Source of the DNA: Bordetella parapertussis
GTDB lineage: Bacteria; Pseudomonadota; Gammaproteobacteria; Burkholderiales; Burkholderiaceae_B
Assembly: GCA_943331855.1 (NCBI GenBank)
Contig: CALQNE010000022.1
Location: 1 to 25,615, forward strand
DNA length: 25,615 nucleotides
Direction of reading: 5' to 3'
The notes beneath the pieces were generated by a model, which was given only the letters and a program-made list of their open reading frames with translations, had not been told where the DNA came from and did not search any database. Positions 1 through 7,942 of the stretch are shown one piece after another. Numbering within the stretch: position 1 is the stretch's first letter; every line of letters starts with the position of its first letter. Position numbers and translations under genes: made by a program.

Positions 1-483
1 AACCCTGCGGGTATTCAAGTGATGTCCGTTGATCTCAAAGACCTGGCACAAACTCAAACGCAGCAATGGGTCGAGCGCGCCTTGTCCAAGCAAATTGATC
101 TGGGCTTTGAAGCACCCGACACGCCTCTCATGATTAAAGGTCAAGCACTTTTGTTAGCTGAACTTTTGAACAATCTCATTGATAATGCCTTGCTGTATAC
201 GCCAGCCCATGGGCACGTCACGGTCAGCGTCTCAAAAACACATGAGAGCGTAATGTTGGTGGTCGAAGATACCGGTCAGGGTATTCCCTTGACAGAAAGA
301 GAACGCGTCTTTGACCGGTTTTATCGAATCTTGGGCACAAAAGCCGATGGCAGTGGTTTAGGCTTGGCCATCGTGCGCGAAATCGCACTGCAACACGATG
401 CAACGATTCGCATTACGGATTCGTTAACCAATGAGCCACACGGCTCCGGGACTCGCATCGAAGTCAGCTTCATCGCGTCTTGA
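1..483 (+). CDS. Sensor histidine kinase, C-terminal ATP-binding part (TctE/QseC-like), 5' truncated
   Basis: The frame is open from base 1 and stops with TGA at 481-483, so this is the 3' end of a longer gene. It holds the HATPase_c domain of a two-component sensor kinase, which binds ATP and phosphorylates the upstream His of the dimerisation domain (outside the window). Visible motifs in order are the N box (LLNNLIDNALLYTP), the G1 box (VEDTGQGIP), the F box (VFDRFYRI) and the G2 box (GSGLGLAIVREI). The phrase IDLGFE before the N box is typical of TctE-like kinases that control carboxylate transport in beta-proteobacteria. The internal GTG/ATG near 19-24 is not a true start because the frame runs upstream. 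The transporter gene that follows could be a regulatory target, but this is only inference. Confidence 0.9.
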   Translation, partial: NPAGIQVMSVDLKDLAQTQTQQWVERALSKQIDLGFEAPDTPLMIKGQALLLAELLNNLIDNALLYTPAHGHVTVSVSKTHESVMLVVEDTGQGIPLTERERVFDRFYRILGTKADGSGLGLAIVREIALQHDATIRITDSLTNEPHGSGTRIEVSFIAS

Positions 484-617
484 ACGATTGCGCACGACGT
501 CAAGCATTAAATGCACGCTGCGTCAGTTCCTAGTCAGTCAGGTTCTCTATTCTGTGGACAATCAGTCTAACGATTCGTTTTGTGCGATGTAAAAAATTTA
601 CGCTAACGCGCACGCGA

Positions 618-644
618 TATCAATTGATTGCCCGAATATTGATA
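618..644. repeat. Inverted repeat upstream of the MHS transporter gene (possible operator)
   Basis: TATCAAT at 618-624 is matched by its exact reverse complement ATTGATA at 638-644. The spacer is 13 bases, so the arm centres are 20 bases (about two helical turns) apart. It ends 20 bases before the transporter start codon and just before its AGGAG ribosome site (653-657). A dimeric regulator site is possible. Short AT-rich repeats also arise by chance. Confidence 0.35.
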
Positions 645-663
645 ACAACATCAGGAGCATCAC

Positions 664-2271
664 ATGGCGGAATCAAGCGCGACCACAATCAGCGGGAAAG
701 AGGAGAACAGAGTCATCTTTGCATCCTCACTCGGCACTGTCTTCGAGTGGTACGACTTTTATTTATATGCAACGCTCGCACCTTTCTTTGCTGCACTATT
801 TTTTCCACCCGGTAACGAAACCGCCGCGCTTATGTCGGCCTTTGCAACTTACGCTGCAGGCTTTCTGGTTCGCCCTTTTGGTGCACTCGTTTTTGGGCGC
901 ATCGGAGATTTGGTTGGTCGTAAATACACATTTCTAGTCACCATCGTCTTTATGGGTGGCGCAACCTTTGCAGTCGGTTTGCTTCCAACGTTTAAAGATA
1001 TCGGCTGGGCGGCACCTGTGCTGCTTGTCGCGCTGCGTCTGCTGCAAGGCTTGGCGTTAGGCGGTGAGTATGGCGGCGCAGCAACCTACGTGGCAGAACA
1101 TGCCCCGCACGGTAAACGCGGCTACAACACGGCGTGGATTCAGACAACCGCAACCATTGGATTTTTCTTGGCTCTGCTCGTCATTGGCGTGGCCCGCCTG
1201 ACGATGGATGGCAAAGATTTTGCGGCGTGGGGTTGGCGTGTGCCTTTCTGGATTTCTTTAATCCTGTTGGTCTTCTCAATCTACATTCGGCTCAAGCTCA
1301 ACGAATCGCCTGTATTCTTGAAAATGAAATCTGAAGGCAAGGGTTCTAAACAACCGCTTACCGACAGTTTCTTGAAGTATCCGAACAACAAGTTCGTGCT
1401 ACTCGCCTTGTTAGGTGCGACCGCTGGCCAAGGTGTCGTTTGGTACACCGGCCAGTTCTACGCACTGTTCTTCTTAAGTATCACGCTCAAACTTGACTGG
1501 ACCTCAACCTATATTCTGATTGGCATTTCGCTACTCGTTGGCACACCCCTGTTTATTTTCTTTGGCTGGCTCTCTGACAAAATCGGACGCCTGAAGATTA
1601 TTATGGCGGGCTGTCTCATTGCGGCAGTTTCTTACTTTCCGCTGTTTGGCCTCTTAACCCACTATGTCAATCCTGACCTTGAGCAGTTTGTGCAAAAGAC
1701 TTCGCTCTCTGTCGCAGGTGACAATTGCAATATCCATATCTTTGTGGGCCCGTGGAGCAAGTTCTCTGATTGTGACCGAGCGAAAGACTATCTGACTAAG
1801 CAAGGATTGTCCTTCAAGACCTTACCTGCTGAAGCAGGCAAGTCAGTCGTGGTCACGGTCGGTAAAACCCGCATTGAAGGATGGGACGATAAGAAAATTG
1901 GTGCGACGCTCGCCGAAGCTGGTTTCAAACCAGTTGCAGACAAAGCCAAGGTCAACTGGGTGATGGCCGAACTTGTCTTGATCGCGATGCTTGTACTGGT
2001 CGCAATGGTGTATGGCCCGATTGCCGCGTTCTTGGTTGAGTTATTCCCAACCTCGATTCGCTACACATCAATGTCACTGCCCTACCATATCGGTAATGGA
2101 TGGTTTGGCGGCATGCTACCGCTCGTTGCCACAGCCATGGTCGCCGCAACCGGGGATATTTACTTCGGCCTGTGGTACCCAATCGTTGTCGCCGTCATCA
2201 CGCTTGTGGTGGGCTTCTTGTTCTTAACAGAAACAAAAGATCGAGATATCAATACGTACGAGCATTCCTAA
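664..2271 (+). CDS. MHS-family (metabolite:H+ symporter) MFS transporter
   Basis: This 535-residue inner-membrane transporter belongs to the metabolite:H+ symporter branch of the major facilitator superfamily (relatives ShiA, ProP, KgtP), which imports organic acids or osmolytes with protons. The start is ATG 664 with AGGAG six bases upstream. The N-terminus EWYDFYLYATLAPFFAALFF is typical of the family. The MFS signature GRIGDLVGRK follows TM2, and the equivalent GWLSDKIGR comes after the central loop. Between about residues 345 and 432 there is an insert of some 85 hydrophilic residues with two cysteines (DNCN and SDCD), predicted to be periplasmic. Similar inserts are known to me in MHS proteins of Burkholderiales. 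Substrate cannot be told from sequence. The partial sensor kinase upstream may sense the same substrate. An intrinsic terminator follows. Confidence 0.9.
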   Translation: MAESSATTISGKEENRVIFASSLGTVFEWYDFYLYATLAPFFAALFFPPGNETAALMSAFATYAAGFLVRPFGALVFGRIGDLVGRKYTFLVTIVFMGGATFAVGLLPTFKDIGWAAPVLLVALRLLQGLALGGEYGGAATYVAEHAPHGKRGYNTAWIQTTATIGFFLALLVIGVARLTMDGKDFAAWGWRVPFWISLILLVFSIYIRLKLNESPVFLKMKSEGKGSKQPLTDSFLKYPNNKFVLLALLGATAGQGVVWYTGQFYALFFLSITLKLDWTSTYILIGISLLVGTPLFIFFGWLSDKIGRLKIIMAGCLIAAVSYFPLFGLLTHYVNPDLEQFVQKTSLSVAGDNCNIHIFVGPWSKFSDCDRAKDYLTKQGLSFKTLPAEAGKSVVVTVGKTRIEGWDDKKIGATLAEAGFKPVADKAKVNWVMAELVLIAMLVLVAMVYGPIAAFLVELFPTSIRYTSMSLPYHIGNGWFGGMLPLVATAMVAATGDIYFGLWYPIVVAVITLVVGFLFLTETKDRDINTYEHS

Positions 2272-2366
2272 TCAGTGACGACACACGCGAAACCAAGCGG
2301 CTAGCGTGTATCTCTGCTGCATAAAATGCTTCGCCTGCGATCACCCTTCGATTAAGCAAGTGTTTT

Positions 2367-2394
2367 AAAGCCCCTTACGGGGCTTTTTTATTTT
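2367..2394 (+). terminator. Intrinsic terminator after the MHS transporter
   Basis: AAAGCCCC-TTAC-GGGGCTTTTTTATTTT forms a GC-rich stem with a four-base loop followed by a T-rich tract. It lies about 95 bases after the transporter stop and just before the end of the convergent minus-strand operon. Read on the minus strand the stem is followed by a weaker TTTAAAA tract, so it may also stop the operon from the other side. Confidence 0.85.
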
Positions 2395-2398
2395 GCCA

Positions 2399-2839
2399 TT
2401 AACTCTGAAGCCCGGCTATCGAAAGTTTTCGTCGCAAAGCACGTAAGACTAATCCAAGCAACGGAATCTTTTCATAGAGCTCTTGCGCTGCATCCCAATA
2501 GTCACGATGCTCAACAATCAGGCCTAAATCATCGATTGAGAAGTGGGTGCCGCCCTCGATGACATACGCTTTATCTCGCAAATTAAACAAAAACTGCCAA
2601 GTCATAAACGCAGCTGGCCCTTGTATCAACTTTGTGATGATGACAAAACGCGGCTCAACCAGTTGTTCAAACATATGCTGATAAACCAGACGGATCGAGT
2701 CACTTCCACACACCCGATTAAACGGATCGCGAAACGTAGCATCGGACGCATAGATTTGATCAATTTTTTTTAACGTTTCGGGTGTCAGTGTTTCAAACCA
2801 CTGTGCCAACTCATCGAAGCGAGCATGAGAGTCCTGCAT
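2399..2839 (-). CDS. NTF2/SnoaL-like protein, last gene of the nine-gene operon
   Basis: This 146-residue protein has the pattern of the cystatin-like NTF2/SnoaL fold: an N-terminal helix (FDELAQWFETLTPETLKKIDQIYASDATFRDPF), then beta strands including FVIITKLIQGPAAFMTWQF and GGTHFSIDDLGLIVEHRDYWD. The fold forms a small cavity that can act as an enzyme or lipid/ligand pocket. The phrase DPFNRV followed by HRDYWD is characteristic of the subfamily found beside CFA/DUF1365 clusters. I chose ATG 2839 over GTG 2842 because it has AGGA at the right distance and overlaps the upstream SDR stop as TGATG, the pattern seen elsewhere in this operon. The exact reaction is unknown; a role in handling a modified acyl chain is inference from context. 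Confidence 0.82.
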   Translation of the reverse strand: MQDSHARFDELAQWFETLTPETLKKIDQIYASDATFRDPFNRVCGSDSIRLVYQHMFEQLVEPRFVIITKLIQGPAAFMTWQFLFNLRDKAYVIEGGTHFSIDDLGLIVEHRDYWDAAQELYEKIPLLGLVLRALRRKLSIAGLQS

Positions 2840-3618
2840 CACATTCCTGTTGTCTTGTGCAAAAGAGCAAACCGTACGCGATCAGGCAACATACTGACCA
2901 ACCGCAGTACAAACGAAAAGGTCTTCGGAAAACGAATTTCGAAGTCCCCTCGCTCGAACCCCGCCATAATCGCTTGGGCTGCCGCCTCGGGCATCATCAA
3001 TCCTGGCATTTTAAAATCATTGTCGGATGTCATCGGTGTTTGTACAAAACCAGGATTGATCAAGTATATGGATAGGCCCTTAGGTGCGAGTTCGAAATAA
3101 AGCGTTTCAGCCAGGTTTTGTAAAGCCGCCTTTGTTGCCCCATAAATTAACGCACGAGGCAAGCCTGTATAACCCGAAATACTTGCAATCATCGATATAC
3201 CACCATGACCTCGTTCAAGCATATAAGGCACAACCACCGACAAGCCGCGATACAGACTCACGACATTGACATCAAAACTTTTTTCAACTTGTTCAAGATC
3301 AATTTGCCAGCTATGGGTGGGGTCGTAACGCGCAGCGCCCAGTACAACCAAATCAATATGGCCCAAGCGTTCAAGCACCTGCGTCAGGGCCACAGGCCAG
3401 GCATCGCTCTGCGTGACGTCTAAAGGCACGACATGCGCGTTTGCATGCGAGTCTGCAACCATCACCAATTGTTCTGCGCGACGCGCTGAGACAGCCACGT
3501 GCGCCCCAGCCTTCAGTAACGCCTGCGCTAACGCTGCGCCAATTCCGCTTGAGGCGCCAACTAACCATACCCGCTTGCCCGCCCAGGATGTAACAGGGCT
3601 ATTAAGCGCTTTCATCAT
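2839..3618 (-). CDS. Short-chain dehydrogenase/reductase (SDR)
   Basis: This 259-residue classical SDR carries the NAD(P)-binding glycine motif GASSGIGAAL near residues 21-30, SARR after the second strand (suggesting NADPH preference), the DVT acidic site, and the catalytic Ser plus YGATK (Tyr and Lys) with MIASISGYTG before it. The usual NNAG motif is replaced by LGAA. Its stop overlaps the start of the SnoaL-like gene, and its own start overlaps the DUF3833 stop, so it is translationally coupled. The enzyme probably oxidises or reduces a hydroxyl/keto group on the product of the operon's acyl-chain pathway. The substrate is inferred only from context. ATG 3618 and ATG 3615 are adjacent in-frame starts. 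Confidence 0.9.
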   Translation of the reverse strand: MMKALNSPVTSWAGKRVWLVGASSGIGAALAQALLKAGAHVAVSARRAEQLVMVADSHANAHVVPLDVTQSDAWPVALTQVLERLGHIDLVVLGAARYDPTHSWQIDLEQVEKSFDVNVVSLYRGLSVVVPYMLERGHGGISMIASISGYTGLPRALIYGATKAALQNLAETLYFELAPKGLSIYLINPGFVQTPMTSDNDFKMPGLMMPEAAAQAIMAGFERGDFEIRFPKTFSFVLRLVSMLPDRVRFALLHKTTGM

Positions 3619-4163
3619 GGAGCCTTAGGCGCAACGCGTTTACGAAAAAACAAGGTGACCTCACCCAAATCAACACCAAACTTTGACATTGTTGAGCGGT
3701 TCATCATGGATGACTCATCCATTTGCCACATCCAATCATCAAAATTCACCAGATACTCTTTACCATCGACAGGCAATCGCATGACATAAGTCCAGCGCAA
3801 AGCGTTACCCGACACTCGACCCGTTGCCACCCCAACAACGTCATCCGCCGTACCCTGCCAGGTACCATCCGACTGACGCTTGAGCGTCCAGACGCGTCGC
3901 TGTTTCTCACCGTCTGAATAGACAAACCGCTCGTCCAAGATACCTTCATTTGGACTGACCCACGTCGCCTGAATTTCTACATTAAACCGACGCGCCACTT
4001 CACCGCTGCGCTTTTGAAAAATTCCCCAGGCATCAATCGTTCCATTAAAAAAGCTGGGCAACTCAAGCGAAGGCTTCTCGGCAGCGTAATGCGCAACATC
4101 CACACTGCCACAGGCGGTCAACAGCGCGGCCGTTGCCGATGCCAATAGGGTTTTCAGTTTCAT
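3615..4163 (-). CDS. DUF3833 family lipoprotein
   Basis: This is a protein of about 182 residues with a lipoprotein signal: MKLKTLLASATAALLTAC with lipobox LTAC, so it should be acylated at Cys18 and tethered to the membrane. The mature part matches DUF3833 as I know it: SFFNGTIDAWGIFQKRSG, DERFVYSDGEKQRRVW, WQGTADDVVG and FDDWMWQMDE. These proteins occur with CFA-like methyltransferases, DUF1365 and NAD/FAD proteins. Function is unknown; a beta-barrel, lipocalin-like carrier of lipid is plausible. The start is set at ATG 4163 rather than the far upstream in-frame codon at 4241, because a strong AAAAGGAG (4169-4176) sits five bases before it and the signal peptide begins there. It overlaps the MFS stop codon by one base. 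Confidence 0.88.
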   Translation of the reverse strand: MKLKTLLASATAALLTACGSVDVAHYAAEKPSLELPSFFNGTIDAWGIFQKRSGEVARRFNVEIQATWVSPNEGILDERFVYSDGEKQRRVWTLKRQSDGTWQGTADDVVGVATGRVSGNALRWTYVMRLPVDGKEYLVNFDDWMWQMDESSMMNRSTMSKFGVDLGEVTLFFRKRVAPKAP

Positions 4164-5434
4164 CATGACTCCTTTTGAATTTGCACTCTCGTCAGAAAAT
4201 CGCGAAAGGATTGTGAAAATAGAACGAACATCGCCAAACACTTAAACAGAAAAGGTAAAAACACATAAAGCAAGGTCAAGGCTGACGCAGACTCAGTGTT
4301 GCCGGGTCGATAGTCAAAAAATTGCAGCGCTGGCAATGCAAACCCGGCAGCCAGGGCCAGTGCGAACTTGCCGATCAAAACCCAGATCCCAAAATACAAA
4401 CCCGTGTTTTGCTGGTAACTCGGTGGAATCGCGTCGGCCAACATAGCAGGCGGCAATGCAACATCTGCTCCCAAACCGGCACCAGCAATTGCACAAACTG
4501 CGCCGTAAAAAAAGACATCGCCCGCACCCACCCAAGAGGCACTCAAAAGCGACAGGCCTGCCAAACCACTACCCCAGCACCAAGCACGCGCTTTACCCAC
4601 CCGGTCAGCCAACTTCACCCAGATAGGCAACGTCAACATCCCCACAAAAAAATAGATCCCCAAAAATAGCCCGGCCTGTTGAGGCGCCTGCACCACATCA
4701 TCTATAAAAAACAAGACTAGCGTCGCCGGAATTGCCACTGAGATCGCATTAAACAAATAAAAAAGTAAAACGCGACGCACTGCTACCGGTGCTAACGCTT
4801 GGCGCCAGGCGCCAGCCCCTTGAATGCTCGCCACCTTGGGTGCAGGGGCTCCGCGTAGTGTGATGCCAAGCGCAATCACTAACAACGCCACAAAAATCCA
4901 GGCAAATAATTCATACCCCATTCGCGGCCCGAGCTGCGTCACCCAAAGCACTGGCAGCACTGAGGCCACAACGACCCCCACCAAGCCAAATGCCTCACGC
5001 CAGGCCGTGACGCGAGACCGTCCAGCAAGGTCGTCTGTCAAACGTGCGCCCCAGGTGAGATAACACACGCTTAACAAGCTGTGCCCGCCGTATACCAACA
5101 CCAACGCACCGCTCAGCCAAAACAGCAAACCGGTCTGAGACCAGACTGGAGGCGTAAACAAAAGTACAAACCCCACTGCCAACAAACAGGCAGCCGCGAC
5201 CATGACATACCGCCAACCGTTTTGATGCCGCTGAAGTCGATCGACGAAACCGCCAATCCAAGGATCTTGCGCCGTATCCAGCAGGCGGGTAAAAAATAAA
5301 ACAGCCCCAAGTGCCCCTAACTCAAGCCCCAGCACATCACCATAAAACTTGGGCGCGATCATATAGATCGGCATCATTGCCATCGCCAAAGGTAGCCCTA
5401 GAGCGGCGTAACACAACAGACCCAGCGGTTTCAC
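4163..5434 (-). CDS. GPH/MelB-like MFS transporter (MFS_2)
   Basis: This 423-residue polytopic membrane protein has about 12 transmembrane segments. The sequence TRLLDTAQDPWIGGFVDR (Asp53, Asp57) is the hallmark of the glycoside-pentoside-hexuronide:cation symporter family, whose cation-site acidic residues lie in TM2. In this operon type the transporter is unlikely to carry sugar; members such as MFSD2A move lysolipids, so export or flipping of a lipid intermediate is an attractive inference. It starts with GTG at 5434, overlapping the TGA of the upstream chalcone-isomerase-like gene (GTGA). The next ATG lies inside the first hydrophobic segment and would truncate TM1. The C-terminus overlaps the start of the lipoprotein gene. 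Confidence 0.87.
   Translation of the reverse strand: MKPLGLLCYAALGLPLAMAMMPIYMIAPKFYGDVLGLELGALGAVLFFTRLLDTAQDPWIGGFVDRLQRHQNGWRYVMVAAACLLAVGFVLLFTPPVWSQTGLLFWLSGALVLVYGGHSLLSVCYLTWGARLTDDLAGRSRVTAWREAFGLVGVVVASVLPVLWVTQLGPRMGYELFAWIFVALLVIALGITLRGAPAPKVASIQGAGAWRQALAPVAVRRVLLFYLFNAISVAIPATLVLFFIDDVVQAPQQAGLFLGIYFFVGMLTLPIWVKLADRVGKARAWCWGSGLAGLSLLSASWVGAGDVFFYGAVCAIAGAGLGADVALPPAMLADAIPPSYQQNTGLYFGIWVLIGKFALALAAGFALPALQFFDYRPGNTESASALTLLYVFLPFLFKCLAMFVLFSQSFRDFLTRVQIQKES
4169..4176 (-). promoter_or_regulatory. Strong ribosome binding site deciding the DUF3833 start
   Basis: The minus strand reads AAAAGGAG followed by TCATG and then ATG at 4163. It is one of the clearest Shine-Dalgarno sequences in the operon, lies inside the end of the transporter gene, and fixes the lipoprotein start. 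Confidence 0.75.
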
Positions 5435-5949
5435 TGCCGCCCGCCTAACAAAGCTTGACGCAAACCCGGTTCGCTGGTGCGCGGATCAAGCCAAATGGCA
5501 AAAAAATATTTGGCTAACTCGTCTTCGATTTTTCCGGTTTTTTGGTCGCGATGAAAAAACACCGCCCCTTGTCCGGGGTGATACACGCCGGTAATTGAAT
5601 CCCCGGGCAGCACGTTGGGTAGTACGCGTTCGAGTGCGGCACGCCACTCTTTACTTTGTGTCGCTGGCATTTGAAGTTTTTGCATTTCGTCCAGAGATGC
5701 TTGTACCAACTTTGCACCGAGGATTTCACGCGAGTAAGTCAGCGACAGTGCAAAGGGTTCGCCCGATGCGTAGCGTCCGAGCGGTGCCCATAATTGGGCC
5801 TGGTAAACCGAAAAACCAAAACGACTAAATTGGCCCTGTCCAACCCACTGCGCGTTGGGCAATGGCGGCGTCAGACCACTCGCAGCTACGACTCCGAGTG
5901 TCGTCCACAGTAAAAACAAACCAGCTATTAATTTGCGCAAAGTGTCCAT
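5431..5949 (-). CDS. Chalcone-isomerase-like protein, copy 2 (exported)
   Basis: This 172-residue protein has a Sec signal peptide (basic DTLRK, hydrophobic core, VVAASG cleavage region) followed by a chalcone-isomerase-like fold (Chalcone_3 type). Diagnostic stretches are RFGFSVYQAQLWAP, FALSLTYSREI, LVQASLDEMQKL, GVYHPGQGAVFFH and FFAIWLDPRTSEPGLRQALLG. Bacterial members are periplasmic and of unknown function; plant relatives include fatty-acid-binding proteins, so acyl-chain binding is a reasonable guess. It is clearly paralogous to the first gene of the operon (9269-9790); both end in an IWLD-RT--P-LRQ-LLG motif. It overlaps the methyltransferase gene upstream by 22 bases and the transporter downstream by four. 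Confidence 0.85.
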   Translation of the reverse strand: MDTLRKLIAGLFLLWTTLGVVAASGLTPPLPNAQWVGQGQFSRFGFSVYQAQLWAPLGRYASGEPFALSLTYSREILGAKLVQASLDEMQKLQMPATQSKEWRAALERVLPNVLPGDSITGVYHPGQGAVFFHRDQKTGKIEDELAKYFFAIWLDPRTSEPGLRQALLGGRQ

Positions 5950-7142
5950 TGCTTGACATCCGTTCGTTGTTCTCTAAAACCTGCTTCGCAATACGCGAGA
6001 TACATTCGCCAGATTCGGATGAACGCATCGTCATAACCCTGTTCGCGGATCGATGAAATGGTTGTTTCAAATTGCTGCGCCCAACGCTTAAGTGTCTCAG
6101 CATAATCAAGACCAAACGACAAGGTGTCATGCACGCGCAAATTCACCGCAGCACATTCTTTTTCAAAGCGCGTAGGGCTTGGCAACATGCCACCCGGAAA
6201 AATATATTGTTGAATAAAATCTGTGCCGCGTCGGTAGGCGTCAAAGCGCTGATCCTGGATATCAATGGTTTGCACCACCGCGCGACCACCTGGTTTCAGA
6301 CAACGTGCAAGCATTTGAAAATAACTTGGCCAGTGCAACAGCCCCACTGCTTCAAACATTTCGATCGAGACAATATGATCAAACTGTTCTGGAACATCGC
6401 GATAATCCTGCAAACGTAGCGTGACACGTTCATTGATCCCAGCCTCATGCATACGTTTTGTTGCCCACTCAAGCTGAGCATCCGAGAGCGTAATGCCAAC
6501 CACGTTCAAGCCGCGCTGAGCCGCCCGTTCTGCAAACCCGCCCCATCCACAACCCACTTCAAGGATGGTTTGGCCCGCCGTCGCCTGCAATTGATTCAAA
6601 ATTCGATCGTACTTCGCCTCTTGCGCTGCCTGCAGCGTTCGCGTCAAGTCTCCTTCGAACCAGGCCGCCGAATACGTCATCGAGGGGTCTAACCAAAGTC
6701 GGTAAAAATCGTTGCCCACATCGTAGTGGCTCAAGATATTGCGACGGCTACCCCGACGGCTATTATCTTTTAGTACCCAGTGTGACAACTTTTTAAGCAA
6801 CAACGCCCACCAGTGTCCGTTCACAGCCTCTGACACTTGCTCATTACGCAGGGCCAACGTAAACAAAGACAAAAAATTCGGTGAATCGAGCCAACCGCGT
6901 CGCAAACTTTCAGCAAACCCCACATCACCCTGACGCAACATGAGACCCGCGGCACGCCAATCATATATCTGCAATTCTGCATGCAAGGACGTACCGGTTT
7001 GCCCTAACTGCAAACTTGATCCCTGAGGGTCAACCAGTTTGAGAGAACCCTGCGTGACTCGCTTCAACAGTCTGATCAATAATCGCCCGGACCAACGCAT
7101 ACGCGCTGAGTCAGATGAGAGTTGCTGTTCGTTCAGATTCAT
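5928..7142 (-). CDS. Cyclopropane-fatty-acid-synthase-like SAM methyltransferase
   Basis: This 404-residue protein has the CFA synthase architecture: an N-terminal lipid-binding region (about 1-115) and a C-terminal class I methyltransferase with the SAM loop LEVGCGWGGF (194-203). HYDVGNDFYRLWLDP and YIFPGGMLPS are signatures of the family, which transfers a methylene or methyl group to unsaturated acyl chains of membrane phospholipids. Compared with E. coli Cfa, Glu (here 264), Ile (293) and Tyr (347) of the bicarbonate site are kept, but the Cys of YSC is Ala159 and the His of HTI is Gln291. This subclass accompanies DUF1365 and FAD proteins; related enzymes in alpha-proteobacteria act in methylated/furan fatty-acid synthesis. 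Methylation without ring closure is therefore a serious alternative. It is ATGA-coupled to DUF1365. Confidence 0.9.
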   Translation of the reverse strand: MNLNEQQLSSDSARMRWSGRLLIRLLKRVTQGSLKLVDPQGSSLQLGQTGTSLHAELQIYDWRAAGLMLRQGDVGFAESLRRGWLDSPNFLSLFTLALRNEQVSEAVNGHWWALLLKKLSHWVLKDNSRRGSRRNILSHYDVGNDFYRLWLDPSMTYSAAWFEGDLTRTLQAAQEAKYDRILNQLQATAGQTILEVGCGWGGFAERAAQRGLNVVGITLSDAQLEWATKRMHEAGINERVTLRLQDYRDVPEQFDHIVSIEMFEAVGLLHWPSYFQMLARCLKPGGRAVVQTIDIQDQRFDAYRRGTDFIQQYIFPGGMLPSPTRFEKECAAVNLRVHDTLSFGLDYAETLKRWAQQFETTISSIREQGYDDAFIRIWRMYLAYCEAGFREQRTDVKQWTLCAN

Positions 7143-7942
7143 TCGTGAACCTTAAAGTTATGAGTAATCTCGTCTTTTGGCAAAGACGGAACTGATCGAT
7201 ATTTTGCCCCTTGTCGCCAAAGTTTAAAGGCTTGAATATGAATTCGCAGCATCACCCCGAACGTCATCATGGGCATCGTGAGCAGCGCGCCCAGTAACCC
7301 GCTGACGCTTAACGGCTGCGGCCTTACAACAATCGCAGTACGCAATAAAGGTAAATGTTCGGGTTCACCATCAAAATAATCAATCGCTAAACGCGGTTGC
7401 CCGGCGCGCTCGTCAAGTTCGAACTGATAACGCCCCTGCACATCGCAAAAAGGTGAAACATGAAAAAATTTCTGACATGCCAGATTTGAGCTTGAGTCAA
7501 TCGGGGCTAAATTTTTTGCGGTTAGTACATATTGATGACGTTGGCCAAAGGTATTGTTCACTTCGGCCAACACGGCCCTAAGCACCCCTTGCCGATCATG
7601 AATCAACCAAAAACTCACGGGATTGAACACATAGCCAAACACGCGTGGGAAACACTGCAACCACACTGCACCAAGTTCAAAGCGCACGTCACTCGCGTCT
7701 AAAACACTTGCGATCCATTGCATCAGATCTGAGCCATCACGCGCACCGTGATCGCGCGCTCTAAAACTCACGGGTCTAGCGCATTCATAACCAAACAACC
7801 AATTCGTGTAGCCGTCCAGGTCAACGGGTCGATCCAGACGCAAGCGCAAGCAGAACACTCTGTACACAAAACGATGAACAAAGGGACGCAGTCGTGCGTG
7901 CATCACACGTCCCTGGCATAACAAGATTGACGCCTCAGTCAT
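7139..7942 (-). CDS. DUF1365 family protein
   Basis: This 267-residue protein belongs to DUF1365, recognised by the opening QGRVMHARLRPFVHRFVYRVF, by NPVSFWLIHD and VLAEVNNTFGQRHQYVL, by FHVSPFCDVQGRYQF and by the C-terminal TLPMMTFG-like stretch MPMMTFGVMLRIHIQAFKLW. Such proteins are nearly always encoded between an NAD/FAD-binding protein and a CFA-like methyltransferase, as here. The biochemical role is not established to my knowledge; a lipid-interacting partner of the methyltransferase is the usual guess, and the hydrophobic amphipathic C-terminus fits membrane association. The start overlaps the end of the FAD gene by eight bases, and the stop overlaps the methyltransferase start as ATGA. 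Confidence 0.9.
   Translation of the reverse strand: MTEASILLCQGRVMHARLRPFVHRFVYRVFCLRLRLDRPVDLDGYTNWLFGYECARPVSFRARDHGARDGSDLMQWIASVLDASDVRFELGAVWLQCFPRVFGYVFNPVSFWLIHDRQGVLRAVLAEVNNTFGQRHQYVLTAKNLAPIDSSSNLACQKFFHVSPFCDVQGRYQFELDERAGQPRLAIDYFDGEPEHLPLLRTAIVVRPQPLSVSGLLGALLTMPMMTFGVMLRIHIQAFKLWRQGAKYRSVPSLPKDEITHNFKVHE

Noticed and set aside
582..815. Plus-strand ORF of about 77 codons before and over the MHS transporter start
   Set aside because: It is Arg/Cys-rich, has no family signal and runs into the transporter in another frame.
4167..4241. Upstream in-frame start for the DUF3833 gene
   Set aside because: The extension would bury the lipoprotein signal peptide and ignore the strong ribosome site at 4169-4176.
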